A DNA stretch of 14,362 nucleotides from Deltaproteobacteria bacterium. GTDB lineage: Bacteria > Desulfobacterota_D > UBA1144 > Nemesobacterales > N074bin48. The DNA is taken from positions 1 to 14,362 of the forward strand of contig SMWS01000006.1 of NCBI GenBank assembly GCA_004356685.1, in the 5' to 3' direction. The notes beneath the pieces are model-generated. The model did not search any database. It had not been told where the DNA came from and saw only the letters and a program-made list of their open reading frames with translations. A program made the position numbers and the translations under genes. Numbering within the stretch: the stretch's first letter is position 1; each line of letters begins with the position of its first letter. Below, piece after piece: positions 1-5,224 of the stretch.

Positions 1-736
1 ATGAAAATAGATATTTTTTGGATAAATAAAGTAGAAAACATGCAAGCAAAAATGGAAAAATAATTACGTCCATATGCCCTGAATTAAATACTTCTTTAAT
101 AAGCAGCGGATTCCACCAGTAAATTATCAGATTAGATTCCGTAATCTTTAATTTTTTCAATACCAGATAGATCAAAAAAAACGTGATTATATCGACTATC
201 AAAAGTACAACTTTCCATGTAATTAAACTAAACGGCTTTATCAGGTTTGAAAACGCAAACACAGCTTGAGTAACCGGGGGATAGGACGATTTTAGCTGGG
301 GATGGTTTATCTTTTCCAAGGTTTTTAAGTTGTTTATAGATAAATTTCTTAATCTTTCCGGCAGTTTTTCATTACTCTTACCTTTTATGAATTCTTGTGG
401 AGAATACTCATAGGGGTTATAACCATTAACCGTTACAGCTCCATCCCATAAGTATCTATGATAATCAACTTCCAAAATAGGCGTCGAAAATATCATTATT
501 ACCCTTGCGATTATGCCCACAATGAAAATCCAAAATAATAAATTTTTTATATTAGGTTTATATTTTTTTATTCTTACTATATATACAAAGTAGATAAAGC
601 AGGCAGAAATATATATAAAGACAAACTTAACCACCGGCCGGCTCACTAAGTTTTTTTCTTCTAAAAAATAGGGAGATATCAGATTCAGACTGAAGATCGA
701 GACTAAAATAATCAGCCCTGAAATTATAAAAGACAT
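1..736 (-). CDS. GT-C fold membrane glycosyltransferase, partial (C-terminus off the left edge)
   Basis: An open frame of 245 codons runs from ATG at 736 to the window edge. The protein is hydrophobic, with membrane segments near residues 2-20, 37-54, 64-84, 172-194 and 224-239. Between segments three and four is a large loop carrying DYHRYLWDG (91-99), NPYEYSP (107-113) and SYPPVTQ (151-157); WWNPLLIKEVFNSGHMD follows at 207-223. These are hallmarks of polyprenol-phosphate-sugar dependent glycosyltransferases of the GT-C type (DUF2029/GT87 and MptB-like). These transfer a sugar from a lipid carrier on the outer face of the cytoplasmic membrane; acidic residues of the first loop are expected to be catalytic. 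A stop codon directly precedes the ATG, so no longer start in this frame is possible; no clear ribosome binding site is visible. The acceptor and sugar cannot be told from the sequence. Confidence 0.8.
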   Translation of the reverse strand, partial: MSFIISGLIILVSIFSLNLISPYFLEEKNLVSRPVVKFVFIYISACFIYFVYIVRIKKYKPNIKNLLFWIFIVGIIARVIMIFSTPILEVDYHRYLWDGAVTVNGYNPYEYSPQEFIKGKSNEKLPERLRNLSINNLKTLEKINHPQLKSSYPPVTQAVFAFSNLIKPFSLITWKVVLLIVDIITFFLIYLVLKKLKITESNLIIYWWNPLLIKEVFNSGHMDVIIFPFLLACFLLYLSKKYLFS

Positions 737-761
737 CTATTATTTATACATAAGAAATGAA

Positions 762-789
762 ATATTAATATATTAGAGATTACTGTCAG
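762..789 (-). promoter_or_regulatory. Possible promoter for the glycosyltransferase gene
   Basis: On the minus strand CTGACA (789-784) is followed after 16 bases by TAATAT (767-762), with 25 bases to the ATG at 736. The match is fair at -35 and moderate at -10. The 103-base gap after the macro-domain gene makes an independent promoter plausible, but read-through from the upstream operon is equally possible. Confidence 0.3.
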
Positions 790-839
790 CTTTAAGATTT
801 GAATTATCGGGATGTTCAATATTAAAAGAAAATTATCGA

Positions 840-1352
840 TTAAATAATTTGGAGGCGGCTCTTAAAACTATTAAAAGCATCATCATCAAATAATATAAAG
901 TATACTTTTACTATCTGACTATTCTGTGACTTAAGATAATCACAAACTACGCTTATCATGATCTCAGCGCACTTATCCAGCGGATAACCGCCAAACCCGG
1001 TTCCAATTGCAGGAAATGCCAAAGTCTTAATCTTATATTTGTCGGCTACTTTAAGACTATTTATTGTGCATTGTTTCAGTGACTGCGTTTCTACGCGCTT
1101 CCCCAGGTGCATTCCGGCAGCATGTATAACGTATTTTGTTTTCAGGTCACCGGCCGGTGTAATAGTTGCCTGTCCCAAGGGAATTGAGCCGGTTTTATTA
1201 CATTCTGATTGGATTTGATAGCCGCCTTTTTCTCTTATAGCACCCGCTACACCGCTTCCTAAAACAAGCTCTGTATTTGCAGCGTTTACAATAGCATCCC
1301 CATCAAAATCTGTTAAATCACCTTTCTGGATAACAATTTTATCACTAATCAT
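840..1352 (-). CDS. Macro-domain protein (ADP-ribose binding, AF1521-like)
   Basis: A single macro domain of 170 residues, the normal size for a stand-alone member. The ADP-ribose site is readable: GDAIVNAAN (18-26; Asp19 contacts the adenine, Asn residues the distal ribose), GSGVAGAI (32-39) for the pyrophosphate, and FPAIGTGFGGYP (113-124) closing the pocket. Families of this type bind ADP-ribose or hydrolyse ADP-ribosyl groups and ADP-ribose 1''-phosphate in the cytoplasm. I chose the ATG at 1352 rather than the in-frame one at 1376: it has a GGTGA five bases upstream, the protein then begins right before the first strand, and it overlaps the preceding yjbQ-like gene by only 8 bases. Last gene of a four-gene unit with a toxin-antitoxin pair. 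The enzymatic substrate is not determinable here. Confidence 0.88.
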   Translation of the reverse strand: MISDKIVIQKGDLTDFDGDAIVNAANTELVLGSGVAGAIREKGGYQIQSECNKTGSIPLGQATITPAGDLKTKYVIHAAGMHLGKRVETQSLKQCTINSLKVADKYKIKTLAFPAIGTGFGGYPLDKCAEIMISVVCDYLKSQNSQIVKVYFILFDDDAFNSFKSRLQII

Positions 1353-1776
1353 TAGTTTCACCGTGAATTGTAACAATCAATTTCCTGGACCCACCTCTGT
1401 TTCTATGCTCACACAGATAAATCCCCTGCCACGTCCCAAGATTAAAACTCCCGTTTGTCACAGGCACTGTAATACTGGAGCCTAAAAGAGAGGACTTAAT
1501 ATGTGCAGGCATATCATCCAAACCTTCCAGTGTGTGTCTGTAGTAAGGTTCATTTTCAGGAACTAAAACGTTAAAGCTGCTTTCAAAATCGCCTCTCACA
1601 TCGGGAGAGACATTTTCGTTAAGTGTTAAGGATGCAGATGTGTGGCAGATAAATATATGGGCAATTCCGACCTGAAACTCTGAAAGGCCTGGAATTTTAT
1701 TAAGTATTTCATTTGTAACAATATGAAATCCCCTCGGTTTTGGAGATAAAGTAATTTCTTTTTGAACCCAGCTCAT
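1345..1776 (-). CDS. YjbQ/UPF0047 family protein
   Basis: 143 residues, the full length of the YjbQ (TIGR00149, UPF0047) family. Family signatures are all present: HTSASL (45-50), GLDDMPAHIK (85-94), and LGTWQGIYLCEHR (113-125), which hold the conserved histidines and acidic residues of the trimer's putative active site. Members have been reported to show weak thiamin phosphate synthase activity, but the physiological role is unsettled. The ATG overlaps the stop of the PIN toxin gene by four bases (ATGA), and its own stop overlaps the macro-domain start by 8 bases, so translation is probably coupled across the three genes. Cytoplasmic; no signal peptide. Confidence 0.9.
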   Translation of the reverse strand: MSWVQKEITLSPKPRGFHIVTNEILNKIPGLSEFQVGIAHIFICHTSASLTLNENVSPDVRGDFESSFNVLVPENEPYYRHTLEGLDDMPAHIKSSLLGSSITVPVTNGSFNLGTWQGIYLCEHRNRGGSRKLIVTIHGETND

Positions 1777-2192
1777 TTTTTATAAACAGGTACTTTTGCT
1801 TTTTTACAAGCTTGTCTAAGATTTTTATCCAGTGTTGCTAAAGGCAGTCCACTACGCATTGCCAGCTCAAGATAAGATGCATCATAGCTGGAAAGATTAT
1901 ATTTTTTACCCAGACTCAGCAGATCGCTCATTTTATTTTCGTATAATTCATGTTCAACCAGTATTGGAAGTTGATTTAATAATGCGATAAAACGCGTACT
2001 ATCGGCTTCACTTAATCGGCCTATTCTCTCAGCTACTACAAGGACATTCACGACCTCCAACGACCATATAGACGGCACAGCCGCAACTGCATCTTCCATG
2101 CTCTCCAAAACAGCTTCGGAGTATTTGTTTGACTCACTGCTAAAACACCAGGACATAACTACAGAATTATCTATAACGAATTTCTCTGTCAT
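1773..2192 (-). CDS. PIN-domain toxin, VapC-like
   Basis: 139 residues forming one PIN domain. The four acidic metal-binding positions are recognisable: Asp8 in FVIDNSVVM, Glu46 in SIWSLEVVNVL, Asp104 in YDASYLELA and Asp122 in LATLDKNLR. The site therefore looks intact. VapC-type PIN proteins are magnesium-dependent ribonucleases that cut tRNA or rRNA and arrest growth. It starts with ATG at 2192, directly abutting the TAG of the Phd/YefM antitoxin gene, the usual antitoxin-first order, and ends in a 4-base overlap with the YjbQ gene. Probably autorepressed as a complex with its antitoxin. The RNA target cannot be read from the sequence. Confidence 0.85.
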   Translation of the reverse strand: MTEKFVIDNSVVMSWCFSSESNKYSEAVLESMEDAVAAVPSIWSLEVVNVLVVAERIGRLSEADSTRFIALLNQLPILVEHELYENKMSDLLSLGKKYNLSSYDASYLELAMRSGLPLATLDKNLRQACKKAKVPVYKK

Positions 2193-2432
2193 CTAGCGTC
2201 TTCCTTCCTCAATCATTTCTTTTACAGAGATGCCGTCAGTCCTGTGTCTTTTTCTAAATTCTTTTATTTCACGGATTGTATCCCTTGGATCATTCTTTTT
2301 ATATTCTTCAACCGGTCTTAAAACAGCTACAGGTACGCCATGTTTTGTTATAGTAAATTGCTCACCCTTTTTTACACGCTCTAACAGCTCTGACAAATGA
2401 GTCTTCGCTTCATATGCACCAACAGTTTCCAT
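2193..2432 (-). CDS. Phd/YefM family antitoxin
   Basis: 79 residues. The first 42 match the Phd/YefM fold: VGAYEAKTHLSELLERV, then the strand-turn FTITKHGVPVAVLRP. The charged tail (43-79, rich in Lys, Arg and Glu) is the expected disordered toxin-binding segment. It neutralises the PIN toxin encoded immediately downstream (stop and start codons abut) and should bind DNA through its N-terminal half to repress the operon. The ATG at 2432 has a GAGGT five bases upstream. A sigma70-like promoter with a palindrome over its -35 box and several short repeats fills the 172 bases upstream, a plausible autoregulatory region. Confidence 0.87.
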   Translation of the reverse strand: METVGAYEAKTHLSELLERVKKGEQFTITKHGVPVAVLRPVEEYKKNDPRDTIREIKEFRKRHRTDGISVKEMIEEGRR

Positions 2433-2462
2433 AACTTACCTCTATTTACTTCTATTTTTCTA

Positions 2463-2520
2463 CTTATCTATGCTTATCTTTACTTTACTTATCTTTCCAG
2501 ACCAGTCTAATACTAGTCTA
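2463..2520 (-). repeat. Short repeats in the antitoxin leader, candidate operator
   Basis: The heptamer CTTATCT occurs three times on the plus strand (2463-2469, 2473-2479, 2488-2494), and AGTCTA twice (2504-2509, 2515-2520). AGACCAGTCT (2499-2508) and ACTAGT (2512-2517) are palindromic or nearly so. They lie between the predicted transcription start and the antitoxin ATG, where an autoregulatory Phd-type complex could bind. That use is inferred from position only. Confidence 0.35.
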
Positions 2521-2545
2521 AACATTAGTTGCTATAAATTCAAAT

Positions 2546-2574
2546 TTTATATTAATTTTTTGATATATTATCAA
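2546..2574 (-). promoter_or_regulatory. Promoter of the antitoxin-PIN-YjbQ-macro operon
   Basis: On the minus strand TTGATA (2574-2569) is followed after exactly 17 bases by TATAAA (2551-2546), a good sigma70-type match. The -35 box is one arm of the palindrome TTGATATATTATCAA (2560-2574), so a bound regulator would block polymerase. The expected start is near 2539, leaving a leader of about 105 bases. Confidence 0.55.
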
Positions 2575-2604
2575 TTTACAATAGATTGAAAATACTAAGT
2601 TATC

Positions 2605-3213
2605 TCACCAGGAATTTGAATGTCTGGGCTTCTCCTCTCCTTTAAAAACGCCCTTCTTCCATAGAATAAGCAAAAGTATTATATGCAAAGCAAGGGTTAT
2701 TTGAGCATATGGTTTTACAGAGAAATCATAAATCCGTACCCAGTCGCCTCTAAATCCTACAAAGGAAAAGAGAGGGTAAACTATGAGTGAATATACAAGC
2801 TCGATCCTTGCAAAATTTAGAAGTAATTCTTTGACAATTATTTTTCGTACTCTACTTATGAAAAACAAAGGAATGATTCCAATGAGAATTGAAACCAGGT
2901 TGCCACTAAATGAAATCCACCAGCGCTGCACTGTTGTAAAATCGCCCTGGGGAATTATATAACCCCAGAATATTCTCCATTCAAATTCAATAACTGTTCC
3001 ACCAACCTGCCATGTGGCAAGAGCATGACCCAGTTCGTGGAGCAGTACACCAATTGGGATTAGAATAAAAAATGAAATCTCTGTTACCAGTCTCTTATCA
3101 AAAGGGGTAACATGATCATCCCAAAACGGCTTCCAGTTTTTTATTAACCGCCTTATAACCCCTATAGCTATAACACAGTAAAATATCGAAATGAGATCAA
3201 ATGCTGTAAACAT
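2605..3213 (-). CDS. M50-like (site-2-protease type) membrane metalloprotease
   Basis: 202 residues with about five membrane segments (near 5-22, 45-66, 98-119, 135-152, 168-187). The zinc motif HELGH lies at 59-63 inside the second segment (GVLLHELGHALATWQVGG), as in M50 intramembrane proteases. SFSGN (101-105) and RGDW (155-158, Asp157 a candidate third ligand) match the M50B-like branch, which is shorter than classical site-2 proteases and lacks a PDZ domain. It would cleave membrane-embedded substrates, unknown here. No Shine-Dalgarno is visible; a TATAAT ends only ten bases before the ATG, suggesting a nearly leaderless mRNA. A strong hairpin upstream separates it from atpC-derived DNA. 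Its 5' third is duplicated, in broken form, at 4534-4743. Confidence 0.8.
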   Translation of the reverse strand: MFTAFDLISIFYCVIAIGVIRRLIKNWKPFWDDHVTPFDKRLVTEISFFILIPIGVLLHELGHALATWQVGGTVIEFEWRIFWGYIIPQGDFTTVQRWWISFSGNLVSILIGIIPLFFISRVRKIIVKELLLNFARIELVYSLIVYPLFSFVGFRGDWVRIYDFSVKPYAQITLALHIILLLILWKKGVFKGEEKPRHSNSW

Positions 3214-3223
3214 GGATTTGAGA

Positions 3224-3229
3224 ATTATA
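3224..3229 (-). promoter_or_regulatory. -10 box of the M50-like gene
   Basis: TATAAT on the minus strand ends ten bases before the ATG at 3213. It lies in a 35-base block (3211-3245) that is identical in the second copy (4741-4775) although flanking sequence has diverged. The -35 match is poor. If used, the transcript would have only two to four leader bases. Confidence 0.4.
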
Positions 3230-3263
3230 GCTTATCAATACAGAATTAAGATAGTGAATAAAA

Positions 3264-3303
3264 AAAAGGATGAATATAGAGATTATTATATATTCATCCT
3301 TTT
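3264..3303 (-). terminator. Strong hairpin terminator upstream of the M50-like gene
   Basis: Perfect 15-base inverted repeat: 3264-3278 (AAAAGGATGAATATA) pairs with 3289-3303, around a 10-base loop. On the minus strand the stem ends in a U-rich run (extended by the A run at 3261-3263); on the plus strand it ends in TTTT, so it can work in both directions. It would stop minus-strand transcription arriving from atpC-like DNA before the protease gene. The second copy of the region keeps only one arm. Confidence 0.75.
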
Positions 3304-3338
3304 AAAATGCATATTAAACAAATTCTATTAAATGATAA

Positions 3339-3407
3339 TTACATACATATTCCGCCAGGGCTCGAAAAACCTCCTGTATTGGCAAAACCTGTATTCTTTT
3401 TATGCAT
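3339..3407 (-). CDS. Possible small Gly-rich peptide, 22 residues
   Basis: ATG at 3407 opens a 22-codon frame starting MHKKNTGFANTGG and ending SSPGGICM, with its stop 36 bases before the terminator hairpin. The same frame stays open upstream to the atpC-fragment stop, passing through the C10 run (read as prolines), and adds a peptide-like stretch, NVGYRDLGTNT. The composition (Asn, Thr, Gly) is unlike random AT-rich sequence, which is why I list it. No convincing ribosome binding site. It could be the tail of a gene whose start is the signal-peptide ORF at 3799, split by the atpC fragment, or chance. Confidence 0.2.
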   Translation of the reverse strand: MHKKNTGFANTGGFSSPGGICM

Positions 3408-3449
3408 GGTGTTAGTTCCCAAATCTCTATAACCAACATTAGTTTTTAT

Positions 3450-3459
3450 GGGGGGGGGG
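3450..3459 (+). repeat. Homopolymer G10
   Basis: Ten consecutive G on the plus strand, flanked by AT-rich sequence, 45 bases beyond the stop of the atpC fragment. An identical-length run occurs at 12226-12235, also preceded by AT. Confidence 0.9.
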
Positions 3460-3503
3460 ATAATATAGCAAAAAAAGTAAAAGAATTTAAAGATGCAGAT
3501 AAA

Positions 3504-3703
3504 TTAAGATGCTTCTACTCTTGCTTCGGCAAGTTTAAGTTTCTTATTAAATTCGGCGAGCTCTTTTTTAGACCCTTCATAACCATCTATAATATTTTGA
3601 ATGTCTTCAAGCTGTTGATTTGCTTCGGCTGAATCTATATAGGATGGAATCTCAGTATTTTCAGTGAGGATTTTTTGTCTCCTTCAACATTAAAAATGCC
3701 ACC
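3504..3703 (-). pseudogene. Truncated duplicate of the atpC 3' half
   Basis: On the minus strand this reads the C-terminal part of the ATP synthase epsilon subunit, matching residues 66-132 of the intact copy at 4814-5212. It ends in the same ELAEFNKKLKLAEARVEAS and the same stop. About 46 of the last 56 residues agree. It lacks the N-terminal beta-sandwich (first 65 residues), and a 4-base loss around 3670-3685 shifts the frame between the GGIFNVEGD part and the KILTEN part. It cannot make an epsilon subunit. Its left flank continues, after about 220 extra bases, into the protease upstream region; its right flank is joined to an unrelated signal-peptide start. Confidence 0.85.
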
Positions 3704-3799
3704 TGAGATGAATAATGTTGTAACAACAAAAAAGAGGACAAGTATATATGCAGTTTTATTAAATATAGTTAAGAATATATTGTTCAACATTCTTTTCAT
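3635..3799 (-). pseudogene. Signal-peptide ORF fused to the atpC fragment (54 residues)
   Basis: ATG at 3799 follows a strong ribosome binding site (GAGGGAGGGAAAG on the minus strand). The first 32 residues (MKRMLNNIFLTIFNKTAY, then LVLFFVVTTLFIS) are a positively charged start plus a hydrophobic core, a signal peptide or single membrane anchor. At residue 33 the frame enters the atpC-derived GGIFNVEGD, then leaves the atpC frame and stops after RFHPI. The good translation start suggests the 5' part of a real small secreted or membrane protein whose remainder was replaced by the atpC fragment. I do not recognise the original gene. Whether the chimera is expressed is unknown. Confidence 0.5.
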
Positions 3800-3899
3800 T
3801 CGACTTTCCCTCCCTCAAATTATATTATAATAAAGTTATTTATTATTCATTAATTTTATTCATTGTTACTTGGATTATATAATACATCCTTGATATAAA

Positions 3900-3922
3900 T
3901 TACAAATGTATTACTATTGTAA
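3900..3922. promoter_or_regulatory. Candidate operator of the RelB/DinJ-YafQ pair
   Basis: TTACAA (3900-3905) and TTGTAA (3917-3922) form a perfect inverted repeat just before the ribosome binding site of the antitoxin gene. A TATAAT at 3877-3882 lies upstream. Ribbon-helix-helix antitoxins commonly bind such palindromes; the assignment rests on position. Confidence 0.35.
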
Positions 3923-3941
3923 CTACAAGGAGATTGAAAAT

Positions 3942-4196
3942 ATGTCAACAGAAGCAACAAGTTTAAGACTCGATATAGAAGCAAAGAAAAATGCCTATGC
4001 TGTGTTTAAAAAAGTAGGCTTAAAACCCGCACAGGCGATAAATCTCTTTTTGCGGCAGGTTGCACTGCAAGGTGGCCTTCCTTTTGAAGTAAAGATTCCT
4101 AATTCTGCTACAATAGATGCTATAAAAGAACTTGAAAAGGGTGGCGGTAGAAAATCAAAGAACAGCAAAGAATTTTATAACGACCTGGGAATTTAA
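3942..4196 (+). CDS. RelB/DinJ family antitoxin
   Basis: 84 residues from the ATG at 3942, chosen because AAGGAG (3927-3932) sits nine bases before it; an in-frame ATG at 3906 lacks such a site and would add 12 unrelated residues. The start TEATSLRLDIEAKKNAYAVF then GLKPAQAINLFLRQVAL is a ribbon-helix-helix domain of the RelB/DinJ type, which forms dimers on the operator. The segment GLPFEVKIPNSATIDAI is typical of DinJ. The basic tail binds the toxin. Paired with a YafQ-type toxin starting three bases after its stop. The toxin frame is broken, so this may now be an orphan antitoxin that could still repress or neutralise related toxins. Confidence 0.88.
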   Translation: MSTEATSLRLDIEAKKNAYAVFKKVGLKPAQAINLFLRQVALQGGLPFEVKIPNSATIDAIKELEKGGGRKSKNSKEFYNDLGI

Positions 4197-4199
4197 GTT

Positions 4200-4475
4200 G
4201 TGTATGAAATTAAGCGTTCAACACAATTTAAGAGAGATGTGCGTCGATCCATAAAACAGCATAAGCTCATGACTAAATTTAAAACTATTCATGAGCTGTT
4301 AATGTCTGGTATGTCTATACCCGAAAAAAACAAAGACCACATATTAAGTGGTAATTGGAATGGTCACAGGGAATGTCACATTTAACCAGATTGGCTTTTG
4401 ATTTACCGTATTGATAGAGAAAATAAAGTTATAGAATATGTCCGTATGGGTTCACATTCAGACATCTTTAGTTGA
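4200..4475 (+). pseudogene. YafQ-type mRNA interferase, interrupted by an in-frame stop
   Basis: GTG at 4200, three bases after the antitoxin stop, opens a frame whose product matches YafQ over its whole length: YEIKRSTQFKRDVRRSIKQH at the start, KDHILSGNWNGHRECHI in the middle. At codon 62 (4383-4385) a TAA interrupts it. Reading on in the same frame gives PDWLLIYRIDRENKV and MGSHSDIFS, ending at 4475 for 91 codons, the normal YafQ size. In E. coli YafQ the corresponding residue is Glu (VEPDW), so one G-to-T change explains the stop. The truncated product keeps the two middle histidines but loses the catalytic Asp-Trp and the last His and Phe, so it should be inactive unless the stop is read through. 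A sequencing error cannot be excluded. Confidence 0.85.
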
Positions 4476-4533
4476 ATTCAATTATAGTGCTATGATTTTT
4501 ACCGATCTGCTTTAAAAGTGTAGTGGACATTTC

Positions 4534-4743
4534 TAACTGTTCCACCTACCTGCCATGTCCCAGCTCGTGGAGCAATACACCTATTGGGATTAGTATGAAA
4601 AAAGACACTTCTGTTACAAGCCGTGTGTCAAAAGGAGTAATGACATCATCCCAGAAGGGTTTCCAGTTTTTTATAAGTCGCCGTATAACTCCTATAGCTA
4701 TAACGCAGTAAAATATGGAAATTAGATCAAATGATGTAAACAT
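4534..4743 (-). pseudogene. Truncated duplicate of the M50-like protease gene
   Basis: From ATG at 4743 the product matches the first 63 residues of the protease at 2605-3213 with only about five substitutions, up to and including HELGH. Then 13 bases present in the intact gene are missing, shifting the frame so that the peptide ends after HELGHGR. Out-of-frame similarity continues for about 25 bases to near 4534, then stops. The product would keep two membrane segments and the zinc motif but lacks the rest of the enzyme. Most nucleotide differences from the intact gene are silent. Its upstream 35 bases, including the TATAAT, are identical to those of the intact copy. Confidence 0.85.
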
Positions 4744-5017
4744 GGATTTGAGAATTATAGCTTATCAATACAGAAAGGAGATAGTGTGTACAAAAAAAAA
4801 GGATGGAAATATATTAAGAAGCTTCTACTCTTGCTTCAGCAAGTTTAAGTTTCTTATTAAGTTCGGCGAGCTCTTTTTTAGACCCACTAAAACCCTCAAT
4901 TAGATTTTGAATGTCTTCAAGCTGTTGATTTGCTTCAGTAGAATCAATGTCGGATGGAAGCTCTGCACTTTCGGTGAGTATTTTTGCTTTATCCCCTTCT
5001 ACATTAAATATCCCGCC
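4534..5017. repeat. Duplicated protease-atpC segment, copy B
   Basis: Second copy of the segment at 2991-3703. Here the atpC side is the functional gene and the protease side is broken. It lacks the extra 220 bases, so the atpC stop is only 70 bases from the protease start, and it keeps only one arm of the terminator hairpin. The left boundary near 4530 is where similarity to the protease gene begins abruptly. Confidence 0.85.
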
Positions 5018-5212
5018 GGGTATAAAGAAAGACTTTTCACTGCTGCCTTCAGAATATTTAACCAACCCAGGATTCAGAGTCGTAATAAAAGGCACATGAC
5101 CGGGTAAAACCCCAAACTCTCCCAGGGCACCCGGCGCTGCAACCTCGTCTACTTCAGTATTTAAAACAACCTTTGTCGGTGTAACAATTTCTAAATTAAT
5201 TTTGTCAGCCAT
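4814..5212 (-). CDS. atpC: ATP synthase F1, epsilon subunit
   Basis: 132 residues, full length. The N-terminal beta-sandwich is clear: INLEIVTPTKVVL (5-17), then GEFGVLPGHVPFITTLNPG (31-49), the family signature, and FFIPGGIFNVEGDKAKILT (62-80). Residues 92-132 form the C-terminal helical hairpin that in many species inhibits ATP hydrolysis. Epsilon links the gamma shaft to the c-ring of the F1Fo ATP synthase at the cytoplasmic membrane. Last gene of the operon, 12 bases after atpD, with an AGGGA ribosome binding site overlapping the gap. Its 3' half is duplicated at 3504-3703. Unusually, no complete terminator follows it: only a U-rich run and one arm of the hairpin found in the other copy remain. 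Confidence 0.97.
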   Translation of the reverse strand: MADKINLEIVTPTKVVLNTEVDEVAAPGALGEFGVLPGHVPFITTLNPGLVKYSEGSSEKSFFIPGGIFNVEGDKAKILTESAELPSDIDSTEANQQLEDIQNLIEGFSGSKKELAELNKKLKLAEARVEAS

Positions 5213-5224
5213 AAATCTAATTCC

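Larger units (their letters stand above)
2991..3703. repeat. Duplicated protease-atpC segment, copy A
   Basis: Bases 2991-3272 (5' third of the M50-like gene and its upstream region) and about 3489-3703 (atpC 3' part) match 4534-4806 and about 4807-5017 in the same order and orientation. By-eye nucleotide identity is roughly 80-90 percent, with 35 identical bases around the protease start codon. Copy A carries about 220 extra bases (3273-3488) including the terminator and a G10 run. Confidence 0.85.

Noticed and set aside
1353..1376. Longer start for the macro-domain protein
   Set aside because: The extra eight residues do not match the family, and the later ATG has a better ribosome binding site.
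3402..3632. Plus-strand open frame of 76 codons through the G10 run
   Set aside because: Most of it is the complement of the atpC fragment; the similar frame at 4715-4903 arises from the complement of the intact atpC.
4546..4743. Small membrane protein of 65 residues with HELGH
   Set aside because: It is the frameshifted 5' fragment of the duplicated protease gene, lacking most of the enzyme; recorded as a pseudogene.
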